Shown here piece after piece: positions 49,556-57,895 of a stretch of 64,000 nt of DNA. Both the position numbers and the translations under genes were made by a program. How positions within the stretch are numbered: the stretch's first letter is position 1; every line of letters begins with the position of its first letter. Source of the DNA: Mixta calida (GTDB lineage: Bacteria > Pseudomonadota > Gammaproteobacteria > Enterobacterales > Enterobacteriaceae). The notes beneath the pieces were generated by a model. It ran no database searches. It saw only the letters and a list, made by a program, of their open reading frames with translations, and was not told the origin of the DNA. Location: positions 1,718,540 through 1,782,539 of the forward strand of contig NZ_CP026378.1 of NCBI RefSeq assembly GCF_002953215.1, in the 5' to 3' direction.

Positions 49556-50350
49556 ATGTTTTTAGTTGATTCCCACTGCCATCTTGATGGCCTGAACTAC
49601 GAGACGCTGCATAAAGATGTGGATGATGTGCTGGCGAAAGCGGCGGCGCGCGATGTGAAATTTATGCTGGCGGTAGCCACTACGCTGCCCGGCTTTAAAG
49701 CGATGACGACGCTGCTGGGCGACCGGCCCAATATCGCCTGGTCCTGCGGCGTGCATCCGCTGAATCAGGAAGAGGAATGGGATTTCGCCGAGCTGCGTCA
49801 GCTGGCGGCCGATCCGCGCGTTATCGCCATGGGCGAAACCGGCCTGGATTACTACTATCAGCAGGAAACCAAAGCGCGTCAGCAGGCTTCTTTCCGCGAA
49901 CATATCCGCGTCGGGCGCGAATTAAACAAGCCGGTGATCGTTCACACGCGCGACGCGCGCGAAGATACGCTGGCGATCCTGCGTGAAGAGCAGGTCGAAG
50001 GCTGCGGCGGCGTGCTGCACTGTTTTACCGAGGATCGCGAAACCGCGGAGAAGCTGCTGGATATGGGCTTCTATATCTCGTTCTCCGGCATCGTCACTTT
50101 CCGCAATGCGGAAGCGCTGCGCGATGCGGCGCGCTATGTGCCGCTGGACCGCATGCTGGTAGAAACCGATTCGCCTTATCTGGCGCCGGTGCCACATCGC
50201 GGCAAAGAGAACCAGCCCGCTTTTACGCGCGATGTCGCCGAGTATATGGCGGTGCTGAAAGGGGTGGACGTAGAAACGCTGGCGCAGGTCACTACGCAAA
50301 ATTTCTCCAGGCTGTTTCATGTACCCATGTCGCGTCTGACGGATGCCTGA
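49556..50350 (+). CDS. ycfH: TatD-family metal-dependent hydrolase YcfH
   Basis: TIM-barrel metallohydrolase of 264 residues (E. coli YcfH 265). Metal-site residues: VDSHCHLDG at the N-terminus, GETGLDYYY near 94 and HTRDARED near 130, HCFTE near 158, and [20 protein letters not shown] near 205. Relatives are DNA/RNA exonucleases or deacylases; the physiological substrate is uncertain. Last gene of the pabC-holB string. Confidence 0.92.
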   Translation: MFLVDSHCHLDGLNYETLHKDVDDVLAKAAARDVKFMLAVATTLPGFKAMTTLLGDRPNIAWSCGVHPLNQEEEWDFAELRQLAADPRVIAMGETGLDYYYQQETKARQQASFREHIRVGRELNKPVIVHTRDAREDTLAILREEQVEGCGGVLHCFTEDRETAEKLLDMGFYISFSGIVTFRNAEALRDAARYVPLDRMLVETDSPYLAPVPHRGKENQPAFTRDVAEYMAVLKGVDVETLAQVTTQNFSRLFHVPMSRLTDA

Positions 50351-50492
50351 ACCCCGACCTTTTTTTATAGCTCGTAATTAATCCCTGAAAATCGTAAAGT
50401 GCAGCGCGAAAAAGGTCGCGCCGCCACTTTTTTCCGCCTGAAAGTTGGCGGAAAAATAAAAAATATTCTAAAGGTTAGCCGCCTGATGGGCG

Positions 50493-50514
50493 AAACGTGA
50501 CAGGTATCAAACAA
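50493..50514. promoter_or_regulatory. CRP-binding site of ptsG
   Basis: AAACGTGA-CAGGTA-TCAAAC (half-sites CGTGA and TCAAA) keeps the E. coli ptsG CRP site almost unchanged at the same relative position. Confidence 0.75.
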
Positions 50515-50525
50515 AACTGAACGGA

Positions 50526-50549
50526 TTTATTTTACTCTTCGTAATAAAT
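50526..50549. promoter_or_regulatory. Mlc operator of ptsG
   Basis: AT-rich imperfect palindrome: TTATTTTAC, CTCTTC centre, GTAATAAA. It matches the Mlc operator upstream of E. coli ptsG at most positions, so glucose-dependent derepression is expected. Confidence 0.75.
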
Positions 50550-50620
50550 CCAGAGGGCCCTAAAAAGCCCCAATGGTGAAGGATCCTCCCTCCTTCGCCA
50601 CGCGTAGAACGCGATTAAAA

Positions 50621-50646
50621 GCACTCATACTCAGGAGTTCCACAAT
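50621..50646 (+). promoter_or_regulatory. Presumed SgrS small-RNA target in the ptsG leader
   Basis: GCACTCATACTCAGGAG, just before the ATG, repeats the E. coli ptsG segment that pairs with SgrS under glucose-phosphate stress. The AGGAG at 50633-50637 is the ribosome site, so pairing would block translation. SgrS itself is not in the window. Confidence 0.6.
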
Positions 50647-52080
50647 ATGTTTAAGAACGCATTTGCAAACCTGCAAAAGGTCGGTAAATCGCTCATGCTG
50701 CCGGTATCGGTACTCCCGATTGCCGGTATTTTACTGGGCGTCGGCTCGGCGAATTTTGCCTGGCTACCTGCTGTTGTTTCTCATGTCATGGCGGAAGCGG
50801 GCGGATCGGTGTTCGCCAATATGCCGCTGATTTTCGCCATCGGTGTGGCGTTGGGCTTTACCAATAACGACGGCGTTTCGGCGCTGGCTGCTGTTGTTGC
50901 TTACGGCATCATGGTGAAAACCATGGCGGTCGTGGCGCCGCTGGTGCTGCATCTGCCGGCAGAGGAGATTGCAACTAAACATCTGGCGGATACCGGGGTA
51001 TTAGGCGGTATTATTGCTGGTTCTATCGCTGCTTATATGTTTAACCGCTTCTATCGCATCAAGCTGCCTGAATACCTGGGCTTCTTTGCCGGTAAACGTT
51101 TCGTACCGATTATCTCCGGTATGGCGGCGATTATTCTGGGCGTGATCCTCTCCTTTATTTGGCCGCCGATTGGCAGCGCGATTCAGGACTTCTCCCAGTG
51201 GGCAGCCTACCAGAACCCGGTCGTCGCCTTTGGTATTTATGGCGTGATTGAGCGTTCGCTGGTGCCGTTCGGCTTGCATCATATCTGGAACGTGCCTTTC
51301 CAGATGCAGATTGGTGAATTCACCAACGCGGCCGGACAGGTGTTCCACGGCGATATCCCGCGCTACATGGCGGGCGACCCGACCGCAGGCAAACTTTCTG
51401 GCGGCTTCCTGTTCAAAATGTACGGTCTGCCGGCTGCTGCGATCGCTATCTGGCACTCCGCGAAACCGGAAAACCGTGCAAAAGTGGGCGGCATCATGAT
51501 CTCCGCCGCGCTGACTTCGTTCCTGACCGGCATCACCGAGCCGATCGAGTTCTCCTTTATGTTCGTGGCGCCGATCCTGTACGCTATCCATGCGATTCTG
51601 GCAGGCCTGGCTTTCCCGATTTGTATCCTGCTCGGCATGCGTGACGGCACCAGCTTCTCGCACGGTCTGATCGACTTTATCGTGCTGAGCGGCAACAGCA
51701 GCAAAATCTGGCTGTTCCCGATTATCGGTATCATCTACGGCCTGATTTACTACACCATCTTCCGCGTGCTGATTGCTAAACTGGATCTGAAAACGCCTGG
51801 CCGTGAAGACGCGACCAGCGAGCAGACTACCGGTTCCTCTAACGAAATGGCAGCGAACCTGGTAACCGCGTTTGGTGGTAAAGAGAACATCACTAACCTG
51901 GACGCCTGCATTACCCGTCTGCGCGTTAGCGTGGCCGACGTATCCAAAGTCGACCAGGCTGGCCTGAAGAAACTGGGCGCTGCCGGTGTGGTCGTGGCAG
52001 GTTCCGGCGTACAGGCTATCTTCGGCACCAAGTCCGATAACCTGAAAACCGAAATGGATGACTACATCCGCAACAATTAA
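50647..52080 (+). CDS. ptsG: PTS glucose transporter subunit IICB
   Basis: Imports and phosphorylates glucose. 477 residues, equal to E. coli PtsG. EIIC domain (1-about 385) with some ten membrane segments: [34 protein letters not shown] near 295 and the cytosolic loop [11 protein letters not shown]. Linker near 390. EIIB domain with the phosphocysteine in [13 protein letters not shown] near 421. The phosphate comes from EIIA-Glc. The upstream sites point to control by CRP, Mlc and SgrS. Confidence 0.97.
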   Translation: MFKNAFANLQKVGKSLMLPVSVLPIAGILLGVGSANFAWLPAVVSHVMAEAGGSVFANMPLIFAIGVALGFTNNDGVSALAAVVAYGIMVKTMAVVAPLVLHLPAEEIATKHLADTGVLGGIIAGSIAAYMFNRFYRIKLPEYLGFFAGKRFVPIISGMAAIILGVILSFIWPPIGSAIQDFSQWAAYQNPVVAFGIYGVIERSLVPFGLHHIWNVPFQMQIGEFTNAAGQVFHGDIPRYMAGDPTAGKLSGGFLFKMYGLPAAAIAIWHSAKPENRAKVGGIMISAALTSFLTGITEPIEFSFMFVAPILYAIHAILAGLAFPICILLGMRDGTSFSHGLIDFIVLSGNSSKIWLFPIIGIIYGLIYYTIFRVLIAKLDLKTPGREDATSEQTTGSSNEMAANLVTAFGGKENITNLDACITRLRVSVADVSKVDQAGLKKLGAAGVVVAGSGVQAIFGTKSDNLKTEMDDYIRNN

Positions 52081-52096
52081 TCTGTTGTGACTGGAA

Positions 52097-52123
52097 AAGG
52101 CTGCCCCTGGGCGGCCTTTTTTT
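52097..52123 (+). terminator. Terminator after ptsG
   Basis: AGGCTGCC / GGGCGGCCT stem with one wobble pair followed by seven T residues, 17 bases past the ptsG stop. It separates ptsG from the convergent hcp array. Confidence 0.88.
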
Positions 52124-52222
52124 CGTCTGTCGCCGCCTGTTAACGCTTCAGAGCGGAGAAAGAGGGGGTAGGGTTTCTGTTTTGCCTCTTTAGCATCGTC
52201 GTGCAGGCAGCTCCCGCACCGG

Positions 52223-52675
52223 CTAAAAGCAGGAAGTGGAGTTTTTGATATCCCAGCCCATGCGGCTTTCCGCGCCTTTAATCCCGGATGCGGCCTGTTC
52301 CCAGTACTGGAATTTCACTTTGTCCGCCTGGAACTCATACGCGGCCTCAGCGACATCATCCAGATTCACATCAGTGACGGTGACGTTTTCCAGCGTTATC
52401 CGACAGGATTCAATCATGCCGTTACCCGCCTTACACAATGAAAGATGCATTGCTTTTATCCGGTTGCTGTTAGATGCGAACAGGAGTACCGCCGCGGTAG
52501 CCTTGTCTATGGCGCACTGAACCGACAGATTTCTATAACGGGATGCGCCAGGCCCGGCGGCATCACCGTTTCTCCAGACGCCCCATGTGTAGCTTGTTAC
52601 ATCGATCCACCCCTGATGAGCCGCATCCTGCGACTCGCCGGTTATCCCTTCTATTTTGAGAAATGTGCTTTCCAT
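52223..52675 (-). CDS. Hcp family type VI secretion protein (intact copy)
   Basis: 150-residue Hcp-like protein, the tube subunit/effector carrier of type VI secretion. Starts MESTFLKIEGITGESQD; GWIDVTSYTWGVWRNGDAAG is the family's N-terminal strand pair; NGMIESCRITLENVTV and KVKFQYWEQAASG continue the barrel. No C-terminal toxin extension. The open frame runs upstream to 52828, but residues before ATG 52675 are not Hcp-like and match non-coding sequence of the next unit. This is the last gene of the array in transcription order and the only full hcp. No other T6SS structural gene is in the window, so it depends on a machine elsewhere. Confidence 0.85.
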   Translation of the reverse strand: MESTFLKIEGITGESQDAAHQGWIDVTSYTWGVWRNGDAAGPGASRYRNLSVQCAIDKATAAVLLFASNSNRIKAMHLSLCKAGNGMIESCRITLENVTVTDVNLDDVAEAAYEFQADKVKFQYWEQAASGIKGAESRMGWDIKNSTSCF

Positions 52676-52760
52676 AGATTTCTTTTTTTCCTGATTAATG
52701 TATTGATGATGGCTGTAGGTTTTTATTGTCCGTCTGCCTGTTTCGGTAAAATTTACAGTC
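52400..52760. repeat. Direct repeat, hcp 5' block, copy in intact unit
   Basis: About 361 bases nearly identical to 54306-54665, covering roughly the first 90 hcp codons and about 85 bases upstream. The second copy is one base shorter because of the frameshift deletion. Confidence 0.88.
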
Positions 52761-52850
52761 CGGTGGTTAAATTGGCTCCTCTGTTTTTCCGCTTCATAAA
52801 CAGTGTTTCTGTATTTCCCTTCTGTCATATACCATCAAATTAGCTTATTT

Positions 52851-53318
52851 TTAGTCAGGCGTTCTTTTTGTTATTTCACCGTTACCTTTCAAATAGTAAT
52901 AACCATCGGTGGCGGTAAAATAGAGGCCGCTATTTTCACTGTATCTGACCATAAAGGCTTTATCCTTCTCTATACAGTTTTTTGGCGTTTTCATTTCCAT
53001 AAAACACAGCTTGTCATCGTACTTGCCTCTTTCCGTGTAGCCGTCGCCGAAGTACCAGAAGATAATAGTATAGTTACCATAAGGATCAGGTTTAGGGATG
53101 CCGTAACGGTTTTTAAGCATTTCTCTGTTTTTCTGCCACCAGATTATCTTTCCCCGCACGGTAACAGGAAAGTGATCTACCAGAACATCGCTATAATTGC
53201 CTTCATTATGTACCGCAATGACTTTTACCGGACGCAGAGGCAACCAAAGAAACCAGGCTACTGCTATAACGGCGATAATCAATATTGCCCTGGTAAGCTT
53301 CTTATTTTTTCGTGTCAT
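52851..53318 (-). CDS. DUF943 membrane-anchored protein, putative immunity protein A
   Basis: 155 residues. One N-terminal membrane helix (about 9-29) then the DUF943 pattern: LRPVKVIAVHNEGNYS, IIWWQKNREMLKNRYGIPKP, IIFWYFGDGY, KYDDKLCFMEMK and NCIEKDKAF. Most of the protein should face the periplasm. The start overlaps the stop of the upstream DUF3289 gene by four bases (ATGA), so the two are made together. The pairing, and the fact that each DUF3289 gene has its own distinct DUF943, suggests that it neutralises its partner; this is inference, with no direct evidence in the sequence. Confidence 0.85.
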   Translation of the reverse strand: MTRKNKKLTRAILIIAVIAVAWFLWLPLRPVKVIAVHNEGNYSDVLVDHFPVTVRGKIIWWQKNREMLKNRYGIPKPDPYGNYTIIFWYFGDGYTERGKYDDKLCFMEMKTPKNCIEKDKAFMVRYSENSGLYFTATDGYYYLKGNGEITKRTPD

Positions 53319-54154
53319 TTCGCTTCCCCGCTGATCTCTACCGTGGCTTCCATATGAGTGATAAAAGGCTTAAAGCCAAAGCGATGATATCGCTGCAGCA
53401 CAAACCAGATGCGGAAAAACCGAAACAGGTTGAATTTGGATTTTAGAATATCATTACTGTCCAGACCAAAATGGTCTTGCACTTTATAGTGCACCTGCGC
53501 CCGATAGCGGTTGTTGTCGATAAAAAGGCTTTTTAAGGTGATATGCGTCGACCAAGTGTCATGCACGGTGATGCCCATGCCGTTAATATTATCCTGAAAA
53601 CGATCGAATTTAGGGAGCTTTCCTTTTAAAACGGTTTTTATTAATTCTTCTTTCAATCTTGTTGGGTAATTCCTATTTTTCCAGTCAATAAATACTTGAA
53701 GCGCGTCTTGCAGCAGCAACCGTGTACTGTTCTGCGTCGAATTATCATTCATTATTTGCATTCTGAGCGCACTATCCAGCGATAAACGCCTGAACGGCTC
53801 GCCTTCGCCGCGCTGCATATGGATAATCATCTCTTCGATAAGATGCCTGTAGGGACCCCAGATGGCGAAGCTTTGCGACAGGTGACGCATCTCGTCAAAC
53901 AGGATGCTGGCGCACTCCTGCTGCGTGATTTTCCGGCCTTCGCCGCGCATGCCGTAAAACATCGAGTGCGGCTGTCTGAAAGGAGTGATTTCCGTCAGCG
54001 TGTAAGGGTCAACGCGGGTAGAAACATCGATCAGGTGGTAATCGTTTTTCAGCTGCGACTCGGTCAAATCGCCGTAACGCATATCCTCCGTGCTGTAATC
54101 ATCCATTCTGTTTTGTGTTTTAAATATTGTGCAGGGAAAGCGTAAAGCGGTCAT
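53315..54154 (-). CDS. DUF3289 protein, putative type VI effector A
   Basis: 279 residues, no signal peptide. N-terminal 137 residues (MTALRFPCTIFKTQNRMDDY, FRQPHSMFYGMRGEGRKIT, ILFDEMRHLSQSFAIWGPYR) are nearly identical in all three copies; residues 138-180 are specific to this copy; the C-terminal domain (NINGMGITVHDTW, VQDHFGLDSNDILKSKF, FRFFRIWFVLQRYHRFGF) is the DUF3289 core. ATG 54154 has AGGAG five bases upstream; an ATG at 54172 is possible but unsupported. The linkage to hcp and DUF943 suggests a secreted toxin; its activity is unknown. Confidence 0.85.
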   Translation of the reverse strand: MTALRFPCTIFKTQNRMDDYSTEDMRYGDLTESQLKNDYHLIDVSTRVDPYTLTEITPFRQPHSMFYGMRGEGRKITQQECASILFDEMRHLSQSFAIWGPYRHLIEEMIIHMQRGEGEPFRRLSLDSALRMQIMNDNSTQNSTRLLLQDALQVFIDWKNRNYPTRLKEELIKTVLKGKLPKFDRFQDNINGMGITVHDTWSTHITLKSLFIDNNRYRAQVHYKVQDHFGLDSNDILKSKFNLFRFFRIWFVLQRYHRFGFKPFITHMEATVEISGEAK

Positions 54155-54514
54155 GTACACTCCTTGTGTCATCTTTTTTCCATACGTTTATTTATTGATA
54201 TCAGGCCGCGGACTGTCAGCGGCCTTCGTAGCAAGGGGCTAACCATGGTGCTGTCGCCATATACCAGCATGCTGCTGTTACAGGCTTCTCCATGCTCTCA
54301 GAAACCCGACAGGATTCAATCATGCCGTTACGCGCCTTACACAATGAAAGATGCATTGCTTTTATCCGGTTGCCGTTAGATGCGAACAGGAGTACCAACG
54401 CGGTAGCCTTGACTGTAGCGCACTGAACCGACAGATTTCTATAACGGGATGCGCAGGCCCGGCGGCATCACCGTTTCTCCAGACGCCCCATGTGTAGCTT
54501 GTTACATCGATCCA
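53744..54514. repeat. 771-base direct repeat, copy 1
   Basis: Nearly identical, with no length change, to 55570-56340. It spans the 5' half of the DUF3289 gene, the short gap and most of the decayed hcp. The first 411 bases occur a third time at 57485-57895. Confidence 0.9.
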
Positions 54515-54580
54515 CCCCTGATGAGCCGCATCCTGCGACTCGCCGGTTATCCCTTCTATTTTGAGAAATGTACTTTCCAT
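54216..54580 (-). pseudogene. Decayed hcp, unit B
   Basis: Starts like the intact copy (MESTFLKIEGITGESQD, GWIDVTSYTWGVWRNGDAAGP), then loses one C near 54452 (GCGCAGG where the intact copy has GCGCCAGG) and shifts frame, ending at 54362. The original frame resumes as LLFASNGNRIKAMHLSLCKARNGMIESCR, but after this point (near 54306) the hcp 3' half is replaced by an unrelated tail (VSESMEKPVTAACWYMATAP) ending at 54216. Both lesions are shared with unit C. Confidence 0.85.
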
Positions 54581-54665
54581 AGATTTCTTTTTTTCCTGAT
54601 TAATGTATTGATGATGGCTGTAGGTTTTTATTGTCCGTCTGCCTGTTTCGGTAAAATTTACAGTC
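54306..54665. repeat. Direct repeat, hcp 5' block, copy in unit B
   Basis: Partner of 52400-52760, one base shorter. It lets unequal crossing-over occur between hcp copies. Confidence 0.88.
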
Positions 54666-54671
54666 TGTCGA

Positions 54672-55145
54672 TTAATTGGTTGGGAGTTTTATTATTCCTC
54701 CATTATCTTTAACTCGGTAATAACCATTATTAGCAAGGAAATAGAGTCCGCTTTTTTCACTATATGAAACTGTGAAGACTTTGTTTTTCTCTACGCAGTT
54801 TTGTTGGTTTTTCATATCGGTAAAGCACAGTCTGTCATATTTATCACGTGCCCTATAACCATCGCCGAACAGCCAGAAAGTAATGGTATAGCTACCATAG
54901 GGTGCGGGATCAGGGATGCCATAGCGACTTTTAAGCATTTTCTTATTTTTTTTCCACCACTCTATTTTTCCTCTGGCAGTCAAAGGAAAGTGGTTTACCA
55001 GAACTGCACTAAACCCCTGGTAATCATGAAATTTATGGACCGCAATGACTTTAATTGGACGTAGGTTAAGCCAGAGAAAAAGGCACAGCGATGCGATGAC
55101 AATAGTTAATATTGCCCAACGGATTTTTTTACCTACTATTTTCAT
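54672..55145 (-). CDS. DUF943 membrane-anchored protein, putative immunity protein B
   Basis: 157 residues. Membrane helix about 10-28 (WAILTIVIASLCLFLWL), then LRPIKVIAVHKFHDY, IEWWKKNKKMLKSRYGIPDP, ITFWLFGDGYRARDKYDRLCF, NCVEKNKVF. The same family as copies A and C but clearly different in sequence, notably a three- to four-residue insertion (FHDYQGFSAV) in the first periplasmic part. It overlaps the DUF3289-B gene by 17 bases. The base composition is more AT-rich than the surrounding core genes. Confidence 0.85.
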   Translation of the reverse strand: MKIVGKKIRWAILTIVIASLCLFLWLNLRPIKVIAVHKFHDYQGFSAVLVNHFPLTARGKIEWWKKNKKMLKSRYGIPDPAPYGSYTITFWLFGDGYRARDKYDRLCFTDMKNQQNCVEKNKVFTVSYSEKSGLYFLANNGYYRVKDNGGIIKLPTN

Positions 55146-55980
55146 TACATTCTCCGCTGATCTCTATCGTCGTTTTCATCTCGGTGATAAAAGGTTTAAA
55201 GCCAAAGCGATGGTATCGCTGCAGCACAAACCAGATGCGGAAAAACCGAAACAGGTTGAATTTGGATTTTAGAATATCATTACTGTCCAGACCAAAATGG
55301 TCTTGCACTTTATAGTACACCTGCGCCCGATAGCAGTTGTTGTCGATAATAAGGCTTTTTAAGGTGATATGCGTCGCCCATGTATCATGCACGGTGATAC
55401 CCATACCGTTAATATTATCCTGAATTCTGTCAAATTTAGGAAGTTTTCCTGCCAGGATAGCGACAGTTAGTTCCTTTCCTTTAGCAGCAGGATAAAATTT
55501 ATTTTTGCAATCAATATGCTTATCAAGCATATCTTTTAGCAACAGTCGCGTACTGTTTTCCTTTGAAGCATCATTCATTATTTGCATTCTGAGCGCACTA
55601 TCCAGCGATAAACGCCTGAACGGCTCGCCTTCGCCATGCTGCATATGGGTAATCATCTCTTCGATAAGATGTCTGTAGGGACCCCAGATGGCGAAGCTTT
55701 GCGACAGGTGACGCATCTCGTCAAACAGGATGCTGGCGCACTCCTGCTGCGTGATTTTCCGGCCTTCGCCGCGCATGCCGTAAAACATCGAGTGCGGCTG
55801 TCTGAAAGGAGTGATTTCCGTCAGCGTGTAAGGGTCAACGCGGGTAGAGACATCGATCAAGTGGTAATCGTTTCTCAGCTGCGACTCGGTCAGATCGCCG
55901 TAACGCATATCCTCCGCGCTGTAATCATCCATTCTGTTTTGTGTTTTGAATATTGTGCAGGGAAAGCGTAAAGCGGTCAT
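55129..55980 (-). CDS. DUF3289 protein, putative type VI effector B
   Basis: 283 residues. N-terminal 137 residues differ from copy A by only a few changes. The variable part reads DASKENSTRLLLKDMLDKHI with a CKNKFYPAAKGKEL continuation, unlike A or C. The C-terminal core (VQDHFGLDSNDILKSKF, FRFFRIWFVLQRYHRFGF) is nearly identical to A; the last ten residues (ISGECNENSR) differ. ATG 55980 has AGGAG upstream, as in A. The frame to 55998 is less likely. Confidence 0.85.
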   Translation of the reverse strand: MTALRFPCTIFKTQNRMDDYSAEDMRYGDLTESQLRNDYHLIDVSTRVDPYTLTEITPFRQPHSMFYGMRGEGRKITQQECASILFDEMRHLSQSFAIWGPYRHLIEEMITHMQHGEGEPFRRLSLDSALRMQIMNDASKENSTRLLLKDMLDKHIDCKNKFYPAAKGKELTVAILAGKLPKFDRIQDNINGMGITVHDTWATHITLKSLIIDNNCYRAQVYYKVQDHFGLDSNDILKSKFNLFRFFRIWFVLQRYHRFGFKPFITEMKTTIEISGECNENSR

Positions 55981-56340
55981 GTACACTCCTTGTGTCATCT
56001 TTTTTCCATACGTTTATTTATTGATATCAGGCCGCGGACTGTCAGCGGCCTTCGTAGCAAGAGGCTAACCATGGTGCTGTCGCCATATACCAGCATGCTG
56101 CTGTTACAGGCTTCTCCATGCTCTCAGAAACCCGACAGGATTCAATCATGCCGTTACGCGCCTTACACAATGAAAGATGCATTGCTTTTATCCGGTTGCC
56201 GTTAGATGCGAACAGGAGTACCAACGCGGTAGCCTTGACTGTAGCGCACTGAACCGACAGATTTCTATAACGGGATGCGCAGGCCCGGCGGCATCACCGT
56301 TTCTCCAGACGCCCCATGTGTAGCTTGTTACATCGATCCA
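55570..56340. repeat. 771-base direct repeat, copy 2
   Basis: Partner of 53744-54514; the offset is 1826 bases. The right end falls inside the hcp codons for GWIDV, where unit C switches to a different hcp 5' end. Confidence 0.9.
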
Positions 56341-56406
56341 TCCTGGATGCGCACTATCTTTTGATTCTCCGCTTACGCTATCTATTTTCAGAAATATGCT
56401 TTCCAT
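56042..56406 (-). pseudogene. Decayed hcp, unit C, with a different 5' end
   Basis: Starts MESIFLKIDSVSGESKDSAHP, an Hcp N-terminus different from the other two copies over about 22 residues, then joins GWIDVTSYTWGVWRN sequence nearly identical to unit B. It carries the same one-C deletion (near 56278) and the same replaced tail, ending at 56042. A mosaic formed by recombination inside hcp. Confidence 0.85.
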
Positions 56407-56591
56407 ACAGTTCCTTTGCTGTTACGCCCGTTAATGGCTACAGAGCCTCCATGTGATATATCTTTTTATTTAAGTCAGCTACAGGGTTAGCTTTATTGGA
56501 AAATACGTAATTTTCTAATTATTATCTACTTCTACTGTCTCAGATGCCGCTTATGCCCGTTATGTAAAACGGCTTTTTACATATAGTGAAG
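56407..56591. other. AT-rich gap between DUF943-C and decayed hcp C
   Basis: 185 bases, much more AT-rich than the core chromosome, with no gene or clear terminator. It shows no obvious similarity to the equivalent gaps in units A and B, consistent with a different source for the unit C junction. Confidence 0.4.
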
Positions 56592-57059
56592 TTATTTTTC
56601 TGAGAAAAGTTTTTTTACCCATTTACCGTTATTATCTGTTTTGTATATACCATCGTAAACCATGAGTTGCATGCCGCCATTACGACCTTTACTTACAGAA
56701 AAAACTTTGTTTTTCTCGATGCAATTCTTATCAGTCTTCATATGGTTAAAACATAGCCTGTCATATTTTTCTCGCTTCATATAACCCTCGCCAAACAACC
56801 AGAAGGTAATGGTAAAATTCCCATCCGACGAAGGCCTGGGGATACCGTAGCGGTTTTTGAGCATATCTCTGTTATCATGCCACCAGTCGATTTTCCCTGT
56901 GTCAGTATAAGGAAAGTGCGTTACCAAAACAGCGCTATAGTTTCCATCGTTATGAACGGCAAGGATTTTCACTGGTTTTAAATAGAGCCGGGATAAATAA
57001 ATCAACAATATGGCAGAAATGATGAATGTCGCCAGGAGAATTTTTTTTCTCTTGCTCAC
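56592..57059 (-). CDS. DUF943 membrane-anchored protein, putative immunity protein C
   Basis: 155 residues. Membrane helix about 7-25 (LLATFIISAILLIYLS), then LKPVKILAVHNDGNYSAVLV, IDWWHDNRDMLKNRYGIPRP, ITFWLFGEGYMKREKYDRLCF, NCIEKNKVFSV. The C-terminal third (GRNGGMQLMVYDGIYKTDNN) is specific to this copy. It overlaps the stop of DUF3289-C by four bases. Confidence 0.85.
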   Translation of the reverse strand: MSKRKKILLATFIISAILLIYLSRLYLKPVKILAVHNDGNYSAVLVTHFPYTDTGKIDWWHDNRDMLKNRYGIPRPSSDGNFTITFWLFGEGYMKREKYDRLCFNHMKTDKNCIEKNKVFSVSKGRNGGMQLMVYDGIYKTDNNGKWVKKLFSEK

Positions 57060-57895
57060 GATTTTCTGTCTCCGTAAATTTCTATTATGGCTTCCATATT
57101 GGTAATGAAAGGTTTAAAACCAAATCGGTAGTATCGCTGCAACACAAACCAGATACGAAAAAATCGAAACAGATGGAATTTTCCTTTCAAAATATCATAA
57201 GCGTCAAGACCAAAATGATCCTGTATTCTGTATTTCACCCGCGCATGATAACGGCTGTTTTCAATATGCAATGATTCAATGATGATATGTGTTGCCCAGG
57301 TATCATGAACCGTAATGCCCATGCCATTGATATTGTCCTGAAACCTGTCAAATTTAGGCAATTTTCCATCAAGAATTGCTGTTCTTAGCTCTGCATTCTT
57401 TTGAACTGGATAAAGTTTATGTTCCCAGTCTATATTGTCTTTAATTGTTTTTTGCAATAGCAGGAGTGTGCTGTTAGCGGTCTTATCATTCATTATTTGC
57501 ATTCTGAGCGCACTATCCAGCGATAAACGCCTGAACGGCTCGCCTTCGCCGCGCTGCATATGGGTAATCATCTCTTCGATAAGATGCCTGTAGGGACCCC
57601 AGATGGCGAAGCTTTGCGACAGGTGACGCATCTCGTCAAACAGGATGCTGGCGCACTCCTGCTGCGTGATTTTCCGGCCTTCGCCGCGCATGCCGTAAAA
57701 CATCGAGTGCGGCTGTCTGAAAGGAGTGATTTCCGTCAGCGTGTAAGGGTCAACGCGGGTAGAAACATCGATCAGGTGGTAATCGTTTTTCAGCTGCGGC
57801 TCGGTCAGATCGCCGTAACGCATATCCTCCGCGCTGTAATCATCCATTCTGTTTTGTGTTTTAAATATTGTGCAGGGAAAGCGTAAAGCGGTCAT
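57056..57895 (-). CDS. DUF3289 protein, putative type VI effector C
   Basis: 279 residues, first gene of the array in transcription order. N-terminal 137 residues are nearly identical to A and B. The variable part (DKTANSTLLLLQKTIKDNI, DWEHKLYPVQKNAEL) and the later core (IIIESLHIENSRYHARVKYR, LDAYDILKGKFHLFRFF) are the most divergent of the three. ATG 57895 follows CAAGGAGTGCCCA. The upstream sequence differs from that of A and B beyond the ribosome site, marking the edge of the array; its promoter should lie in 57896-58148. Confidence 0.85.
   Translation of the reverse strand: MTALRFPCTIFKTQNRMDDYSAEDMRYGDLTEPQLKNDYHLIDVSTRVDPYTLTEITPFRQPHSMFYGMRGEGRKITQQECASILFDEMRHLSQSFAIWGPYRHLIEEMITHMQRGEGEPFRRLSLDSALRMQIMNDKTANSTLLLLQKTIKDNIDWEHKLYPVQKNAELRTAILDGKLPKFDRFQDNINGMGITVHDTWATHIIIESLHIENSRYHARVKYRIQDHFGLDAYDILKGKFHLFRFFRIWFVLQRYYRFGFKPFITNMEAIIEIYGDRKS
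57485..57895. repeat. 411-base repeat, third copy of the DUF3289 5' block
   Basis: Nearly identical to 53744-54154 and 55570-55980. The offset from copy 2 is 1915 bases. The sharp end at the ATCATTCATTATTTGC boundary marks where effectors diverge. Confidence 0.9.

Larger units (their letters stand above)
50351..50646 (+). promoter_or_regulatory. ptsG regulatory region and leader
   Basis: 296 bases between ycfH and ptsG. It contains, in order, a CRP site, an Mlc site overlapping the expected promoter, a hairpin GGTGAAGGA / TCCTTCGCC (50575-50583, 50591-50599) in the leader, and the conserved SgrS-pairing region over the ribosome site. The order is that of E. coli ptsG. Confidence 0.75.

Noticed and set aside
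52223-52828. Hcp with a 51-residue N-terminal extension starting at 52828
   Set aside because: The extension is non-Hcp, and the matching sequence lies upstream of the decayed hcp in unit B as non-coding DNA; ATG 52675 fits the family start.
53744-57895. Repeats considered as an insertion sequence or CRISPR array
   Set aside because: No transposase, terminal inverted repeats or short regular spacers; the repeats are coding parts of duplicated genes.
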